DNA of 64,000 nucleotides from JAGVGT01 sp963807225 (GCA_963807225.1 CAWEAD010000010.1:1-64000), one strand, 5' to 3'. Counted from the first letter of the stretch, positions 9,049 to 17,690 are shown. Made by a program: numbers and translations. Notes: generated from the sequence alone by a model not told the origin.

Positions 9049-9651
9049 TTAATCTCCAAACGATCCGGTCTTCACTTCACCGGCACGCGTGTAAGTGGCG
9101 ACAATAACGCCGAGTGGCGAAACTTTGCTGTCGGTTAATTTGAAAGCTGCCGGAATCGTTCCCTCGGCGAACAGGCGCTTTCCCGAGCCAAGCGTTATTG
9201 GAAAAATTTTGAGCCACAATTCATCGACCAAGTCGTGCTGCAAGAGAGTTTGGACGAAATTGCCGCTGCCGTATACATGCAAATCGGGACCGTCTTGTTC
9301 TTTGAGCTGTTTTACTTTTGCAACCACGTCGTCCTTCAGGAGAACCGAATTTTGCCATTCGAGTTTCAATTCCTCGTGCGAGGCGACATATTTTTTCGTT
9401 TCATTGACCCCGGGCCAATCGGCACCGTGGCGCGGCCAGTATGACGCGAAGATTTCATAGGTGGTTCTGCCCAGCAATAGCTCAAAGGGCTTGCTCATCT
9501 GCCCGCCCATCACCTTGCCTAAAAAGTCGTCAAAGAATGGGTACGTCCAGCCGCCGTACTTGAAACCGCCGGAAATATCTTCCTTAGGGGCGCCTGGTGC
9601 CTGCATAACGCCGTCGAGGCTCATAAATGTCAGGACGATAATCTTTCGCAT
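9049..9651 (-). CDS. Dihydrofolate reductase family protein (RibD C-terminal fold)
   Basis: About 200 residues. The start is ATG 9651 (MRKIIVLTFMSLDGVMQ), chosen over the longer frame because AAAGGAGG stands seven bases before it. The N-terminal SLDGV, then ELLLGRTTYEIFASYWP, and DLHVYGSGNFVQTLLQHDLVDEL are the conserved blocks of the RibD_C/DHFR-like family. LWLKIFPITLGSGKRLF closes the NADPH-binding fold. These proteins are usually uncharacterised NAD(P)H-dependent reductases, not the essential FolA. It is carried with the VOC protein between repeats. No folate or riboflavin genes are nearby, so the substrate is unknown. Confidence 0.85.
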   Translation of the reverse strand: MRKIIVLTFMSLDGVMQAPGAPKEDISGGFKYGGWTYPFFDDFLGKVMGGQMSKPFELLLGRTTYEIFASYWPRHGADWPGVNETKKYVASHEELKLEWQNSVLLKDDVVAKVKQLKEQDGPDLHVYGSGNFVQTLLQHDLVDELWLKIFPITLGSGKRLFAEGTIPAAFKLTDSKVSPLGVIVATYTRAGEVKTGSFGD

Positions 9652-9765
9652 GGCGATCCTCCTTTTATTCGTTTTTTTAACCTCTCTTGAAAATATATGT
9701 CCTTTCGGATTGACCGGGAAGGTGTGCATCATTTCGTGTTATATAGCGCCTCCGGGTGCCTCCGA

Positions 9766-9783
9766 GGTCGGACCAAGCTAACT
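9766..9783 (+). repeat. Third flank: GGTCGGACCAAGCTAACT repeat, right of the cassette
   Basis: Exact 18-base match to 8105-8122 in the same orientation and to 46894-46911 in inverted orientation. Together with the left copy it brackets the two cargo enzyme genes over about 1.7 kb. Confidence 0.8.
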
Positions 9784-10330
9784 AGCTAAAATCATGTCTA
9801 ATCATAGTCTGAAACAGGTCTTTTGGGGCCTATATTGACGTTTTCAAGGCCCAAAACGCACATATAGAGTTACGCAAGTTCCAGGCTATTTTCTTTTCTT
9901 TCCCTGCCATCCAGTTATCGCTTGAAGAGGCGAGGGGCAAATCCGCTTTTGGCTTTTTTCTTATCCCCACATTTTTGGCGCGAAATGAGGGGGCCGCATC
10001 AGAGAATGTTTCCCGGAAATTGACAGGAATTTTTTAAAAAGACGTTACCTGTTATGCCGATGATTCCGAAACTCTGGCCTACCAATGGAAAGGAACGCCT
10101 CCGGATTTAGCGCTTTAAATGAACGGGAATATCTGGCTTTGTTTTTGGATGACAAATAATGAACGTGTAAGGTGAAATTTACACAGGCTATTTTTTAGGG
10201 GCTGTCCTAGATAACTAGCCCATATTTTTTATGTAAAGAAATCGCTATAAATTTACATATGATTTTTTGTGTGTAAATTTTTACGCTTAAATTGATAGTG
10301 GTTTTGATCCCATATAAATACCAAGAAAGA
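9784..10330. other. Gene-poor stretch with possible insertion-sequence debris
   Basis: About 550 bases without a credible gene. It is AT-rich with poly-T tracts and short broken frames. GGGGCTGTCCTAGATAACTAG (near 10198) looks like the kind of terminus seen at insertion sequence ends, but I find no matching inverted end or transposase. TAAATTTACATATG and its near-inverse (about 10250-10285) form a weak AT-rich hairpin. Confidence 0.35.
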
Positions 10331-10383
10331 AATTTCGGGGACATCTATGCAACTGTCTTGTTTCGTATAGTATCCCCGAAATT
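10331..10383. repeat. REP-like palindrome
   Basis: AATTTCGGGGA at 10331-10341 is exactly inverted at 10373-10383 (TCCCCGAAATT), with further partial pairing inside. The word resembles the GGGGACA-centred palindromes associated with REP-associated tyrosine transposases. A half-site of the same style occurs at 50567-50588. No transposase is present in the window. Confidence 0.6.
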
Positions 10384-10437
10384 CGACGAACTTGAGGCTC
10401 TGGTCGAAGGGTGCGCCCTGGTGATGGACCCTCCGGG

Positions 10438-11142
10438 CTAAAACGACAGATCCATCCCCACCAACGGTCCCTGCAATTCGGCGTTGATGTCGGAGGCGTG
10501 CTCCGAATTCTGATAATCCCAGGAATACCAGCCGCCATAGAAATCCAGGGCCGGGACCGGATGGAAGTTGAGGGTAACCTGATTGCGATAGGAGAGCGCC
10601 AGGTTGTCCATCCACATGTAGGAAGCCGTCAGCCGGTATTGCGCGCTCAGTGAATCGAGGAAGGGAACGATGGCTTCGAGGCTGAAGGTGGGGCCGTAGC
10701 TGTAATTGTTCAGATGACGGGGGGTCAAATTCTCCATGTAATCCATTTCCAGCAGCGTGCCTCGCAATCCGGCGTAGACATTCAGGTTTATCCAGCGTTG
10801 GCGCAGTGTTCTCATTCCCCACTTGATTGAAGCGGTGGAGAGGGCGAAGTCGACGTCCATAAACGTCGGCGAATTGACGATGAATTCCGTCTTGTCGAGA
10901 TTGATCCGGGTACCGGCGGGATAGTATTCCCGCGAATTGCCCTTGCTCCTGGAATAATCGAGTTCGATCATGTGGCGACCTTCGAACGATTTCTTCACCC
11001 GCGCCTCATACTGGGGGCTGTTGCTGTCCGAAAGGTTGAGGTTGGCGGTGGAGGTAATGCAGCCTGGCAGGACAAGGGATAAAGCCGCGATACCGGCCAG
11101 CCAAAGTCGTGAGGTGCTTTTTTGCCCGTGCTGATTGTTCAT
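10438..11142 (-). CDS. Outer-membrane lipoprotein, beta-rich, unknown function
   Basis: A 234-residue protein with a lipoprotein signal: positively charged start, hydrophobic stretch LAGIAALSLVLPG, and lipobox LPGC with Cys at about residue 28. The mature part alternates polar and hydrophobic residues with many Tyr and Trp (YARLRG-like strands, NVYAGLRGTLLEMDY, YGGWYSWDYQNSEHAS) and ends in an aromatic residue (DLSF), suggesting a beta-sandwich or small barrel facing the outer membrane. The start is preceded by AAAGGA at good distance. I do not recognise a named family. It stands alone between repeat debris and the tRNA-Ser genes. Confidence 0.75.
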   Translation of the reverse strand: MNNQHGQKSTSRLWLAGIAALSLVLPGCITSTANLNLSDSNSPQYEARVKKSFEGRHMIELDYSRSKGNSREYYPAGTRINLDKTEFIVNSPTFMDVDFALSTASIKWGMRTLRQRWINLNVYAGLRGTLLEMDYMENLTPRHLNNYSYGPTFSLEAIVPFLDSLSAQYRLTASYMWMDNLALSYRNQVTLNFHPVPALDFYGGWYSWDYQNSEHASDINAELQGPLVGMDLSF

Positions 11143-11527
11143 GATGTGTGTCCTTTTCCTTTGATGTGGTTTCGCGATTGTGAGAACAGGCCCTTAATGT
11201 CGCCATTAACGCCACAACTGTGTTAGATCCGACACAATAACCGACCCGATAGATCTTCCCCGTCCTTGGTGAATTCCCCGACAGGTCCGGCAAAGCCGGG
11301 AAATGCCTGGCGCGTCAAAACTGCCTGAGAATTTGATAAAGCAATATACATACCAGTTAGCACTAGGGGTCAAGTCGAAAGCGCCGGTAAAAGCCGGCAA
11401 AACAAGGGATCAATCCCGTGGGTAGCGGTGAAAGAGAGGAGTACGGGGCTGGTGTTGGTCATGAAATGACGGATCCCTGTCGGGCCGTTAAGGCCGACTG
11501 CGGGTAGGGATCAGGACGCCGGATGGG
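11143..11527. other. Intergenic region upstream of the lipoprotein gene
   Basis: About 385 bases with no coding potential I trust. It contains a structured segment at 11473-11514 with outer arms GATCCCT and AGGGATC and inner arms GTCGG/CCGAC, readable as a stem-loop on either strand. I compared the region by eye with c-di-GMP and cobalamin riboswitch patterns and found no match. Confidence 0.4.
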
Positions 11528-11570
11528 GCAAAAAATAAGCCCGGCTGCCGTTTATGGCAGTCGGGCTTAT
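11528..11570 (-). terminator. Rho-independent terminator downstream of tRNA-Ser(GCT)
   Basis: Arms at 11535-11549 and 11556-11570 pair over 15 positions with one G-T wobble. On the minus strand the stem is followed by a run of six T (AAAAAA at 11530-11535 on the plus strand). It directly follows the tRNA gene. Confidence 0.85.
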
Positions 11571-11578
11571 CGTGCGTT

Positions 11579-11671
11579 TGGCGGAGAGAGAGGGATTCGA
11601 ACCCTCGGTAAGGCTTTTGACCCTACACTCGCTTAGCAGGCGAGCACCTTCGGCCTCTCGGTCATCTCTCC
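11579..11671 (-). tRNA. tRNA-Ser(GCT)
   Basis: Reverse strand, 93 bases including an encoded CCA (TGG at 11579-11581 on the plus strand). The acceptor stem GGAGAGA pairs with TCTCTCC. The anticodon arm has loop CTGCTAA, anticodon GCT. A long variable arm and GGTTCGAATC-type T arm are as expected for serine. Confidence 0.95.
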
Positions 11672-11682
11672 TGAATCAAATT

Positions 11683-11768
11683 TGGCGGAGGAAGTAGGAT
11701 TCGAACCCACGGAACTTTCGTTCAACGGTTTTCAAGACCGCCGCCTTAAACCACTCGGCCATTCCTCC
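11683..11768 (-). tRNA. tRNA-Ser(TGA)
   Basis: Reverse strand, 86 bases with encoded CCA. The acceptor stem GGAGGAA pairs with TTCCTCC. The anticodon loop CTTGAAA gives TGA. The variable arm is long and GGGTTCGAATCC forms the T arm. It lies 11 bases upstream of tRNA-Ser(GCT) on the same strand, so the two probably share one transcript. Confidence 0.95.
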
Positions 11769-11899
11769 CGGTGTAAGCCAGCAGTTGAAGCTTACCGCTG
11801 CCGGAAAGCGAAATCTGGTGCTGAAGACCACGGGGAAGACGCTTACCGGTCGTGTTCATGTACCATTTTAGACCTGGCATGTCAATAATTCGGGGGGGC

Positions 11900-11994
11900 A
11901 AAAAAAGTGAAACCGGCCAGGGGGGAAGCTGGCCGGTTTCGAGGGGGAAAGAGAATGGTATCTCTGAGAGATGCTTATAGATATAGCAAGCGGC
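11900..11994 (-). ncRNA. Candidate small RNA with own terminator
   Basis: A perfect 12-base stem (11909-11920 with 11929-11940) is followed on the minus strand by seven T, a strong terminator. About 90 bases upstream on that strand is TATAAT (12001-12006). Between them is a short palindrome (ATCTCTGAGAGAT). No open frame of note is enclosed, and radA appears to have its own terminator before this point. The -35 region is poor, so the promoter is uncertain. Alternatively the stem is simply a second terminator for radA. Confidence 0.4.
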
Positions 11995-12036
11995 GTGCCA
12001 ATTATAAAATTCAGATAGCAATATGGTTATTGTCAC

Positions 12037-12059
12037 GCAAAAACAGCCATTAGCTGTTT
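12037..12059 (-). terminator. Probable radA terminator
   Basis: AAACAGC and GCTGTTT form a seven-pair stem with a four-base loop. On the minus strand it runs into TTTTTG. It lies about 100 bases after the radA stop. Confidence 0.5.
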
Positions 12060-12156
12060 GGTGTATAAAAAATCAGGAATCGTTCCTGGGTGTAAAAAAT
12101 TGAACTGGCCGGCCATAAGCGGTCTTGTCGTGTAAAATATTGTACCGTCTGGTGGT

Positions 12157-13509
12157 TTAGAAAATTTCCAGGGCCTCGGATAATTTGGTCAACGGGATAA
12201 TTTCCAACCCCTTGATCGGTTGTCGCGGGGCATTGGCCTTAGGAACGAGAGCCCGCTTGAAACCATGCTTAGCCGCCTCGCGCAGTCGTTCCTGGCCCCC
12301 TGGTACCGGCCGGATCTCGCCGGCCAGTCCGACTTCGCCGAAGGCCACCAGATCGGCCGGCAGGGCTTGGTTCTTCAGGCTGGAGACCACGGCCAGGGCC
12401 AGGGCCAGGTCGGCGCTGGTTTCGCTGACCCGGATGCCGCCGACCACGTTGACGAAGACATCCTTGTCGTAGGTGGCGATGCGGCCGTGCCGGTGCAGTA
12501 CCGCCAGGAGCATGGCCAGCCGCTGGTAGTCCAGGCCCAGGGTGACCCGACGCGGGTTTTCGCCGTAGCTGTCGTCTACCAGGGCCTGGATCTCGACCAG
12601 CAGAGGGCGGCTGCCCTCCCAGATCACCATTACTGCACTGCCCGGCATCGGCTGTTCATAACGGGTCAAAAAAATGGCCGAGGGGTTTTTGACCTCTTTC
12701 AAGCCCCGGTCGGTCATGGCGAAGACCCCCAGTTCGTTGACCGCCCCATAGCGGTTTTTGACCGCCCGCAGCACCCGGAAGCGGCTGTCGTTGCCGCCCT
12801 CGATATAGCAAACTACGTCGATGATATGCTCCAGCACCCGGGGGCCGGCCAGGTCGCCGCTCTTGGTGACGTGGCCGATCAGGAAGATCGCCGTGTCGCT
12901 GTGTTTGGCGAAGGTGGTGAGCTGTGCCGCCGATTCCCGCACCTGGGAGACGCTGCCGGGGGCGGAGCTGACTCGGGCCGTCTGCATGGTTTGGATCGAG
13001 TCGATGACAATAACCAGAGGCTTTTCCCGGACGGCGATCTCGCAGATCTCCTCGATCCGGGTTTCGGCCAGGAGCAGCAGGCCGTGGTCGGGCAGTTCGA
13101 GGCGCTGAGCCCGCATGGTGATCTGCTGCAGCGATTCCTCGCCGGTGACGTAGAGTACCTTCATCCGGGCCGCCAGCCCACAGCAAACCTGGAGCAGCAC
13201 GGTGGACTTGCCGACCCCGGGATCACCGCCGACCAGAGCCACCGAACCAGGCACCACGCCGCCGCCCAGCACCCGATCAAATTCGGCCAGACCGCTGCTG
13301 AAGCGGGGGGCCGAGGTGGTGGCGACCTGGGCCATGGTCTTGACCTCGGAGCGTTCTCCGGCATAGCCGTGCCGCTCGCCCTTGGGGACGGGCGGCAATT
13401 TGGTTTCCTTGAGGGTATCCCAGGCGCCGCAAGCGCTGCACTGCCCCTGCCAATGGGAGAAGTCGGCGCCGCAGTCGGTACAGAGAAATATCGGTTTATC
13501 CTTGGCCAT
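12157..13509 (-). CDS. radA: DNA repair protein RadA
   Basis: RadA is a RecA-like branch migration and recombination repair helicase. The N-terminal zinc finger has Cys10, Cys13, Cys24 and Cys27. The RecA-like core has Walker A GDPGVGKST (residues 95-103) and a Walker B LVIVIDSIQT. The RadA-specific motif appears as KNRYG (residues 251-255; KNRFG is usual). The C-terminal Lon-protease-like domain shows NVVGGIRVSETSADLALA and FGEVGLAGEIRPV. The length of 450 residues is standard. It is the last gene of a minus-strand run rdgC-gatB-radC-hemW-radA in which repair genes dominate; it starts 64 bases after hemW. No strong Shine-Dalgarno sequence is visible. Confidence 0.97.
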   Translation of the reverse strand: MAKDKPIFLCTDCGADFSHWQGQCSACGAWDTLKETKLPPVPKGERHGYAGERSEVKTMAQVATTSAPRFSSGLAEFDRVLGGGVVPGSVALVGGDPGVGKSTVLLQVCCGLAARMKVLYVTGEESLQQITMRAQRLELPDHGLLLLAETRIEEICEIAVREKPLVIVIDSIQTMQTARVSSAPGSVSQVRESAAQLTTFAKHSDTAIFLIGHVTKSGDLAGPRVLEHIIDVVCYIEGGNDSRFRVLRAVKNRYGAVNELGVFAMTDRGLKEVKNPSAIFLTRYEQPMPGSAVMVIWEGSRPLLVEIQALVDDSYGENPRRVTLGLDYQRLAMLLAVLHRHGRIATYDKDVFVNVVGGIRVSETSADLALALAVVSSLKNQALPADLVAFGEVGLAGEIRPVPGGQERLREAAKHGFKRALVPKANAPRQPIKGLEIIPLTKLSEALEIF

Positions 13510-13573
13510 GGCGTAAACTATAGTCCAGTTTGATTAGTAATAAGCAACATTTATAAAACCTCGGCTGGCGAGG

Positions 13574-14734
13574 TCAGACCAGATCGGAAAGTATTTGATT
13601 GGCCACCGGCAGGGATCGAGCGGTCAGGCGCAGGTGGGTGGCGGTAAGTTCCAGCAGGCCGCGATCCAGTAACCGTTCCAAGGTTCGGCCGTAGTAACTT
13701 TGTGGGTCCAGGTCGAAGCGCTGACGAAGTTCATGCAAATCAACGCCTTTGAGCAAGCGCAACCCCATGATCACCGTTTCCCGAAAAGACCCTTCCCGGT
13801 CCAGTGCCTCCGCGTCAATCCAGGCGGGCCGACCGGCGCTCCAGGTTTCGATGTAGCGTTCGGGAACGCAGGTGTTTCGCAAGCGCAGGCCGGAGAGACA
13901 AGCCACCGCCCCTGCTCCCAAACCCAGATAGGAACGGTTTTGCCAATAGTTCAGGTTGTGGCGGCAATGGTACCCCGGGCGCGCATAATTGGAGATCTCG
14001 TAGCGTTGGTAGCCGGCTGAGTTGAGATAGGTCACGGTAGTCTCGGCCATCTCCGTTTCGCTTGCTTCGTCGGGCAGATCAAGTTGCCCCCCGCTGGCCA
14101 GTTCGGCGAAGCGTGAGCCCGGATCCAGGCTGAGCTGGTAGACCGAGAGATGTTCCGGCCCCAGGTCAACCGCCTGTTCCAGGCTATCCCGGAAGATTGC
14201 CGGAGTCTGGCCGGGCAGGCCGTAGATCAGGTCCAGACTCAGGTTGGTAAAGCCGGCCCGGCGGGCCAGGGTCACCGCCCGGATCCCTTCCTCGGTCGTG
14301 TGGCCGCGACCGATTCTCCGCAGGATGGGATCGGCGAAGGACTGGATGCCGATACTCAAACGATTGACTCCGGCCGCGCGCAGGGTGGTCAGTTTTTCCA
14401 GGTTTACCGTGTTGGGGTTGGTCTCGACGCTGATCTCGGCCCCGATACTGATGTTGAAGCCGCCCAACAGGCGGGCCAGCAACTCGGTCAACTGCCGGGG
14501 GGTGAGAATGGTCGGGGTGCCGCCACCCAGGAACAGGGAGGAAAAGCTTCGAGTCCGGCACCAATCCTGAGCCCGGTAGAAGTCGATTTCCCGGGCCAGC
14601 GCGGAGAGATATCCCGCCAGGTCGTGACCGGCCACCGGGTAGGAGGTGAAGGCGCAGTAGTCGCATTTACTCCGGCAGAAAGGAAGGTGGACATAGAGCC
14701 CGGCCGGGTGCAGGTTGGCGGACAATTGCGGCAT
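13574..14734 (-). CDS. hemW: Radical SAM heme chaperone HemW (HemN-like)
   Basis: A 386-residue radical SAM protein. The cluster-binding CxxxCxxC is Cys20, Cys24 and Cys27 (CRSKCDYC) with the typical YVHLPFC lead. LFLGGGTPTIL, ETNPNTV, RLSIGIQSF and LIYGLPGQT are the family's SAM- and barrel-lining motifs; a HemN_C-like winged helix closes the protein. The short N-terminus, lacking the extra cysteine-rich extension of oxygen-independent coproporphyrinogen oxidase HemN, indicates HemW, which binds and delivers heme. It overlaps the radC stop by one base (TGATG), showing translational coupling. The name proS/HemN in older annotations refers to the same family. Confidence 0.93.
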   Translation of the reverse strand: MPQLSANLHPAGLYVHLPFCRSKCDYCAFTSYPVAGHDLAGYLSALAREIDFYRAQDWCRTRSFSSLFLGGGTPTILTPRQLTELLARLLGGFNISIGAEISVETNPNTVNLEKLTTLRAAGVNRLSIGIQSFADPILRRIGRGHTTEEGIRAVTLARRAGFTNLSLDLIYGLPGQTPAIFRDSLEQAVDLGPEHLSVYQLSLDPGSRFAELASGGQLDLPDEASETEMAETTVTYLNSAGYQRYEISNYARPGYHCRHNLNYWQNRSYLGLGAGAVACLSGLRLRNTCVPERYIETWSAGRPAWIDAEALDREGSFRETVIMGLRLLKGVDLHELRQRFDLDPQSYYGRTLERLLDRGLLELTATHLRLTARSLPVANQILSDLV

Positions 14735-15459
14735 CAGGCCGGATCCCGGCAGTCATCCCTGATTCGGGCCATCAAGCCCTGGTCGGCAAAACTGAAGAAA
14801 TCTGCGTCAGCGCCGATGATCAGGTGATCGAGCAGATTGATATTGACCAGCCGGCAGGCCCGGTGGAGATGACGGGTCAGGTTCAGGTCCTCGCTGGAGG
14901 GGGTAAGGTTACCGGAAGGGTGGTTGTGGGCGATCACCAGGGCGGCGGCGTGGCAGTCCAGGGCCAGTTTGATCAACTCCCGGGGGTAGACGGTGTTGCT
15001 GGTCAGGGTGCCCTCGGTGAGGGTCTTGACCTCGAGCACGGCGTGGGCGGCGTCCAGGAAGATCACCTGGCAGACCTCTTTCTTGAGGCCGCACATGGCG
15101 TGCACCAGGTAGTCGGACACCGCGCCGGAGGAGCGCAGAAAAGTGCGGGATCGGGAGCGCTTCTTTAGATAGCGGCGGGCCACGGCCTGGATGAAATGGA
15201 TGGCGAAGGAGTTGTTGGGACCGATGCCCTTGACCTGCCGGAGTTGGTCAGGCGCGGCCTCCAGGACCGCGGGTAGCGAGCCGAAAGTTTTCAGGACGTT
15301 TCTGGCCGTCTCCTTGCAGTCCAGGCGCGGGGTGCCCAGGGTCAGGAGCAGTTCCAGGATCTCATCGTCAGTGAGCGCGTCGATGCCGCGGCTGAAAAAT
15401 TTGTCCCGTAGCCGAGCCCGGTGGCCGGCGCCCTTCTTTTGCCAATCCTTTTCGTCCAT
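14734..15459 (-). CDS. radC: RadC family protein (JAB/MPN domain)
   Basis: A 241-residue RadC-type protein. The N-terminal helix-hairpin-helix (LPAVLEAAPDQLRQVKGIG) is followed by the JAB metallopeptidase-like domain with the conserved HNHPSGNLTPSSEDL (HxHPSG...SxxD), around residue 176. The historical link to DNA repair is uncertain; the family is often found with genome maintenance genes or mobile elements. Here it sits in a repair-rich operon (radC-hemW-radA) and its stop overlaps the hemW start. The ATG at 15459 has only a weak ribosome binding site. Confidence 0.95.
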   Translation of the reverse strand: MDEKDWQKKGAGHRARLRDKFFSRGIDALTDDEILELLLTLGTPRLDCKETARNVLKTFGSLPAVLEAAPDQLRQVKGIGPNNSFAIHFIQAVARRYLKKRSRSRTFLRSSGAVSDYLVHAMCGLKKEVCQVIFLDAAHAVLEVKTLTEGTLTSNTVYPRELIKLALDCHAAALVIAHNHPSGNLTPSSEDLNLTRHLHRACRLVNINLLDHLIIGADADFFSFADQGLMARIRDDCRDPA

Positions 15460-15552
15460 GGTGTCACCGGGGGGAGGCCTGGTGTTGTGGGCCTATAGGA
15501 CGCATAGGACCATTGGGATCGTGACAATTCCGAAACTTATAATTTTCGTTTC

Positions 15553-16980
15553 TTACCCAAGTTCTTTCAGGAAGAGTTCGTTGGCCATTTGCGGGTTGGC
15601 CCGCCCCTTGGTTTTCTGCATCAACTGGCCGACGAAGAAGCTCATGACCTTGGTCTTACCACCCCGGTACTGCTCTACCTGCTCGGGGTTGGCAGCGAGA
15701 ATCTCCCGGACGATGGTGAGGATCTCGCCCTCGTCGCTCATCTGCACCAGGTTCTGCTCTTTGACCACCGTTTCCGGGTCCTTGCCGCTGGCCATCATCT
15801 CGGTGAAGACTTTCTTGGCGATCTTGCCGCTGATCGTGCCTTTTTCGATCATCTTCAAGAGCATGGCCAAGGATGCCGGCGTCACCGGGCACTCCTTGAT
15901 CGACTGGTCCTCGCCCTTCAGTTCGCGGATCAATTCGGTCATGATCCAGTTGGCCAACTTCTTGGCGTTGGCGTAACCGGCCAGGGCCGCCTCGAAGAAG
16001 TCAGCCAGTTCCCGCTCGCCGGTCAGGATTCCGGCGTCGTACTCGGAAAGCTCCAGCTCTTCGATAAAGCGCTGGCGCCGCTGATCCGGTAGCTCCGGCT
16101 GATTCTTACGGGTCGTTTCGATCCACTCCTCGGAGATCTCCACCGGGATCAGGTCGGGATCGGGGAAGTAGCGGTAGTCGTGGGCCTCCTCCTTGGAGCG
16201 CATGGCGTTGGTCTGGTTGCGATCCGGATCCCAGAGCAGGGTCTGCTGGATCACCTGGCCGCCGTCGAGCAGGAGGTCGCGCTGGCGGCGTTCCTCGTAT
16301 TCCAGGGCGCGGGCGACGTTGCGGAAGGAGTTCATGTTCTTCAGCTCGGTCCGGGTGCCGAGCTCTTTCTGCCCCCTGGGCCGTAAGGAGAGGTTGGCGT
16401 CGCAGCGGAAGCTGCCCTCCTGCATATTGCCGTCGCAGATGTCGAGATAGCGCAGGATGGCATGCAGCTTTTTCAGGTAGGCGGCTGCTTCTTCCGGGGT
16501 CCGCAGGTCGGGCTCGCTGACGATCTCGATCAGCGGAGTGCCGGTGCGGTTCAGATCCACGTAGCTTTTGGGTTCACGTTCGTCGTGGATCAGCTTGCCG
16601 GCGTCTTCCTCCATGTGGATCCGAGTCAGGCCGATGCGGCGGGTAGCGCCGTTCACCTCGATCTCCACCCAGCCGTGTTCGCAGATCGGCAGGTCGAACT
16701 GGGAGATCTGGTAACCCTTGGGCAGGTCCGGGTAGAAGTAGTTCTTGCGGGCGAAAACGTTGGTCCGGTTGATTTCACAGTTGGTGGCCAAACCCATCTT
16801 GATGGCGTAATCCACCACCTTGTGGTTCAGGACCGGCAGCGAGCCCGGCATGCCCAGGCAGACCGGGCAGGTGTTGCTGTTGGCCGGGCGGCCGAACTCG
16901 GTGGAACAGCCGCAGAAGATCTTGGTTTTGGTGCTGAGCTGGGCGTGGACCTCCAGCCCGATGACGGTTTCGAACTCCAT
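15553..16980 (-). CDS. gatB: Aspartyl/glutamyl-tRNA amidotransferase subunit B
   Basis: GatB is the kinase/tRNA-binding subunit of the GatCAB complex that converts Glu-tRNA(Gln) or Asp-tRNA(Asn) to the amidated form. The N-terminus FETVIGLEVHAQL, the zinc-binding cysteines in FCGCSTEFG and NTCPVCLGMPGSLP, and RIHMEEDAGKL are characteristic. The C-terminal YqeY-like tail (KGTISGKIAKKVFTEM, AANPEQVEQYRGGK) is complete. 475 residues, normal. gatA and gatC are not adjacent. A free-standing GatB-tail-like YqeY gene lies at 19.7 kb. Confidence 0.98.
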   Translation of the reverse strand: MEFETVIGLEVHAQLSTKTKIFCGCSTEFGRPANSNTCPVCLGMPGSLPVLNHKVVDYAIKMGLATNCEINRTNVFARKNYFYPDLPKGYQISQFDLPICEHGWVEIEVNGATRRIGLTRIHMEEDAGKLIHDEREPKSYVDLNRTGTPLIEIVSEPDLRTPEEAAAYLKKLHAILRYLDICDGNMQEGSFRCDANLSLRPRGQKELGTRTELKNMNSFRNVARALEYEERRQRDLLLDGGQVIQQTLLWDPDRNQTNAMRSKEEAHDYRYFPDPDLIPVEISEEWIETTRKNQPELPDQRRQRFIEELELSEYDAGILTGERELADFFEAALAGYANAKKLANWIMTELIRELKGEDQSIKECPVTPASLAMLLKMIEKGTISGKIAKKVFTEMMASGKDPETVVKEQNLVQMSDEGEILTIVREILAANPEQVEQYRGGKTKVMSFFVGQLMQKTKGRANPQMANELFLKELG

Positions 16981-17150
16981 GTAGAAAGGCCTAAAAATGT
17001 TGAATTATGAGTTGAAAGTTATAAGTACCCCGAAAGCGGGCATAAATGCCTAAAGTTGTGGTACATAAAATTATATATCTCGTGATAGGTATTCCGACAA
17101 GCCCTGGCGAGAAGATTATCGATCAAGCAATCCCCGAAGCACCAATCAAT

Positions 17151-17690
17151 TTAGTTGGCTGACTTGATCCACTCGGTCAGTCGGCCCAGTTCCTGCGGCC
17201 ACTCGGCTCCGGCCCGCCGGCTTAAAAACATCCTGAATAGTTCGTCAGTGGTCCGCAGCAGCATCTCGTAGAGGCCGATGCGGTCCAATAACTTGGCTTC
17301 CACGGCGCCGGCTTCGTCGCTTTCCTCGGAGCCGTCCATGGTCTTGGGCAGCCGCACCGAGCGGAACTCGAAGAGACTGCCCTTCAGGGTCAGGCGGAAT
17401 TCGTACTGGTCGAGGACCAGCATGATCCGGGCCTGCTCGATCTTCTTACCCATGGCCAGTCCGGTCCGGGCCTCGCGCAGTTCGGCCTGCAGACCCTGGC
17501 AGATGATCTTTTCGTAGGAGTCACCCTCGCCTGATTCCAGCAGGATGTGCTTTTCGAAGACCACCTCGACGTCGGCCCCGGTGCTTTCCAGTCGCACCGC
17601 ACCGCCGCGCTCCTCGCTCTTAAACCAGAGCCAGGTGAGAAACTCCTGGCCCAGAAAGGCTTTTTCGGTCATCAAATCAACCAGATCCAT
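17151..17690 (-). CDS. RdgC C-terminal half-like protein
   Basis: A 179-residue protein matching in character the last third of RdgC, a ring-shaped double-stranded DNA-binding protein that restrains RecA. FLTWLWFKSEE aligns with the conserved LTEWLxF start of that part, and the following strands (VVFEKHILLES, ARIMLVLDQYEFRLTLKG) fit. It starts ten bases after the stop of the gene carrying the N-terminal part. The same two-gene layout is known in deltaproteobacteria to the best of my recollection. The residues after about 120 (acidic EESDEAGAVEAKLLDRIGLYEML) are a helical extension. The two products presumably act together. Confidence 0.65.
   Translation of the reverse strand: MDLVDLMTEKAFLGQEFLTWLWFKSEERGGAVRLESTGADVEVVFEKHILLESGEGDSYEKIICQGLQAELREARTGLAMGKKIEQARIMLVLDQYEFRLTLKGSLFEFRSVRLPKTMDGSEESDEAGAVEAKLLDRIGLYEMLLRTTDELFRMFLSRRAGAEWPQELGRLTEWIKSAN

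Noticed and set aside
11143..11570. Cyclic-di-GMP or cobalamin riboswitch before the lipoprotein
   Set aside because: Small stems are present, but none of the conserved core words of those classes.
11682..11888. Plus-strand ORF of 68 aa over tRNA-Ser(TGA)
   Set aside because: It reads the reverse of the tRNA gene; VGFEPTELSFNG-type translations are a known artefact of tRNA-Ser antisense.
12220..13533. 437-aa plus-strand ORF opposite radA
   Set aside because: Antisense shadow of a GC-rich gene; low-complexity composition and no family motif.
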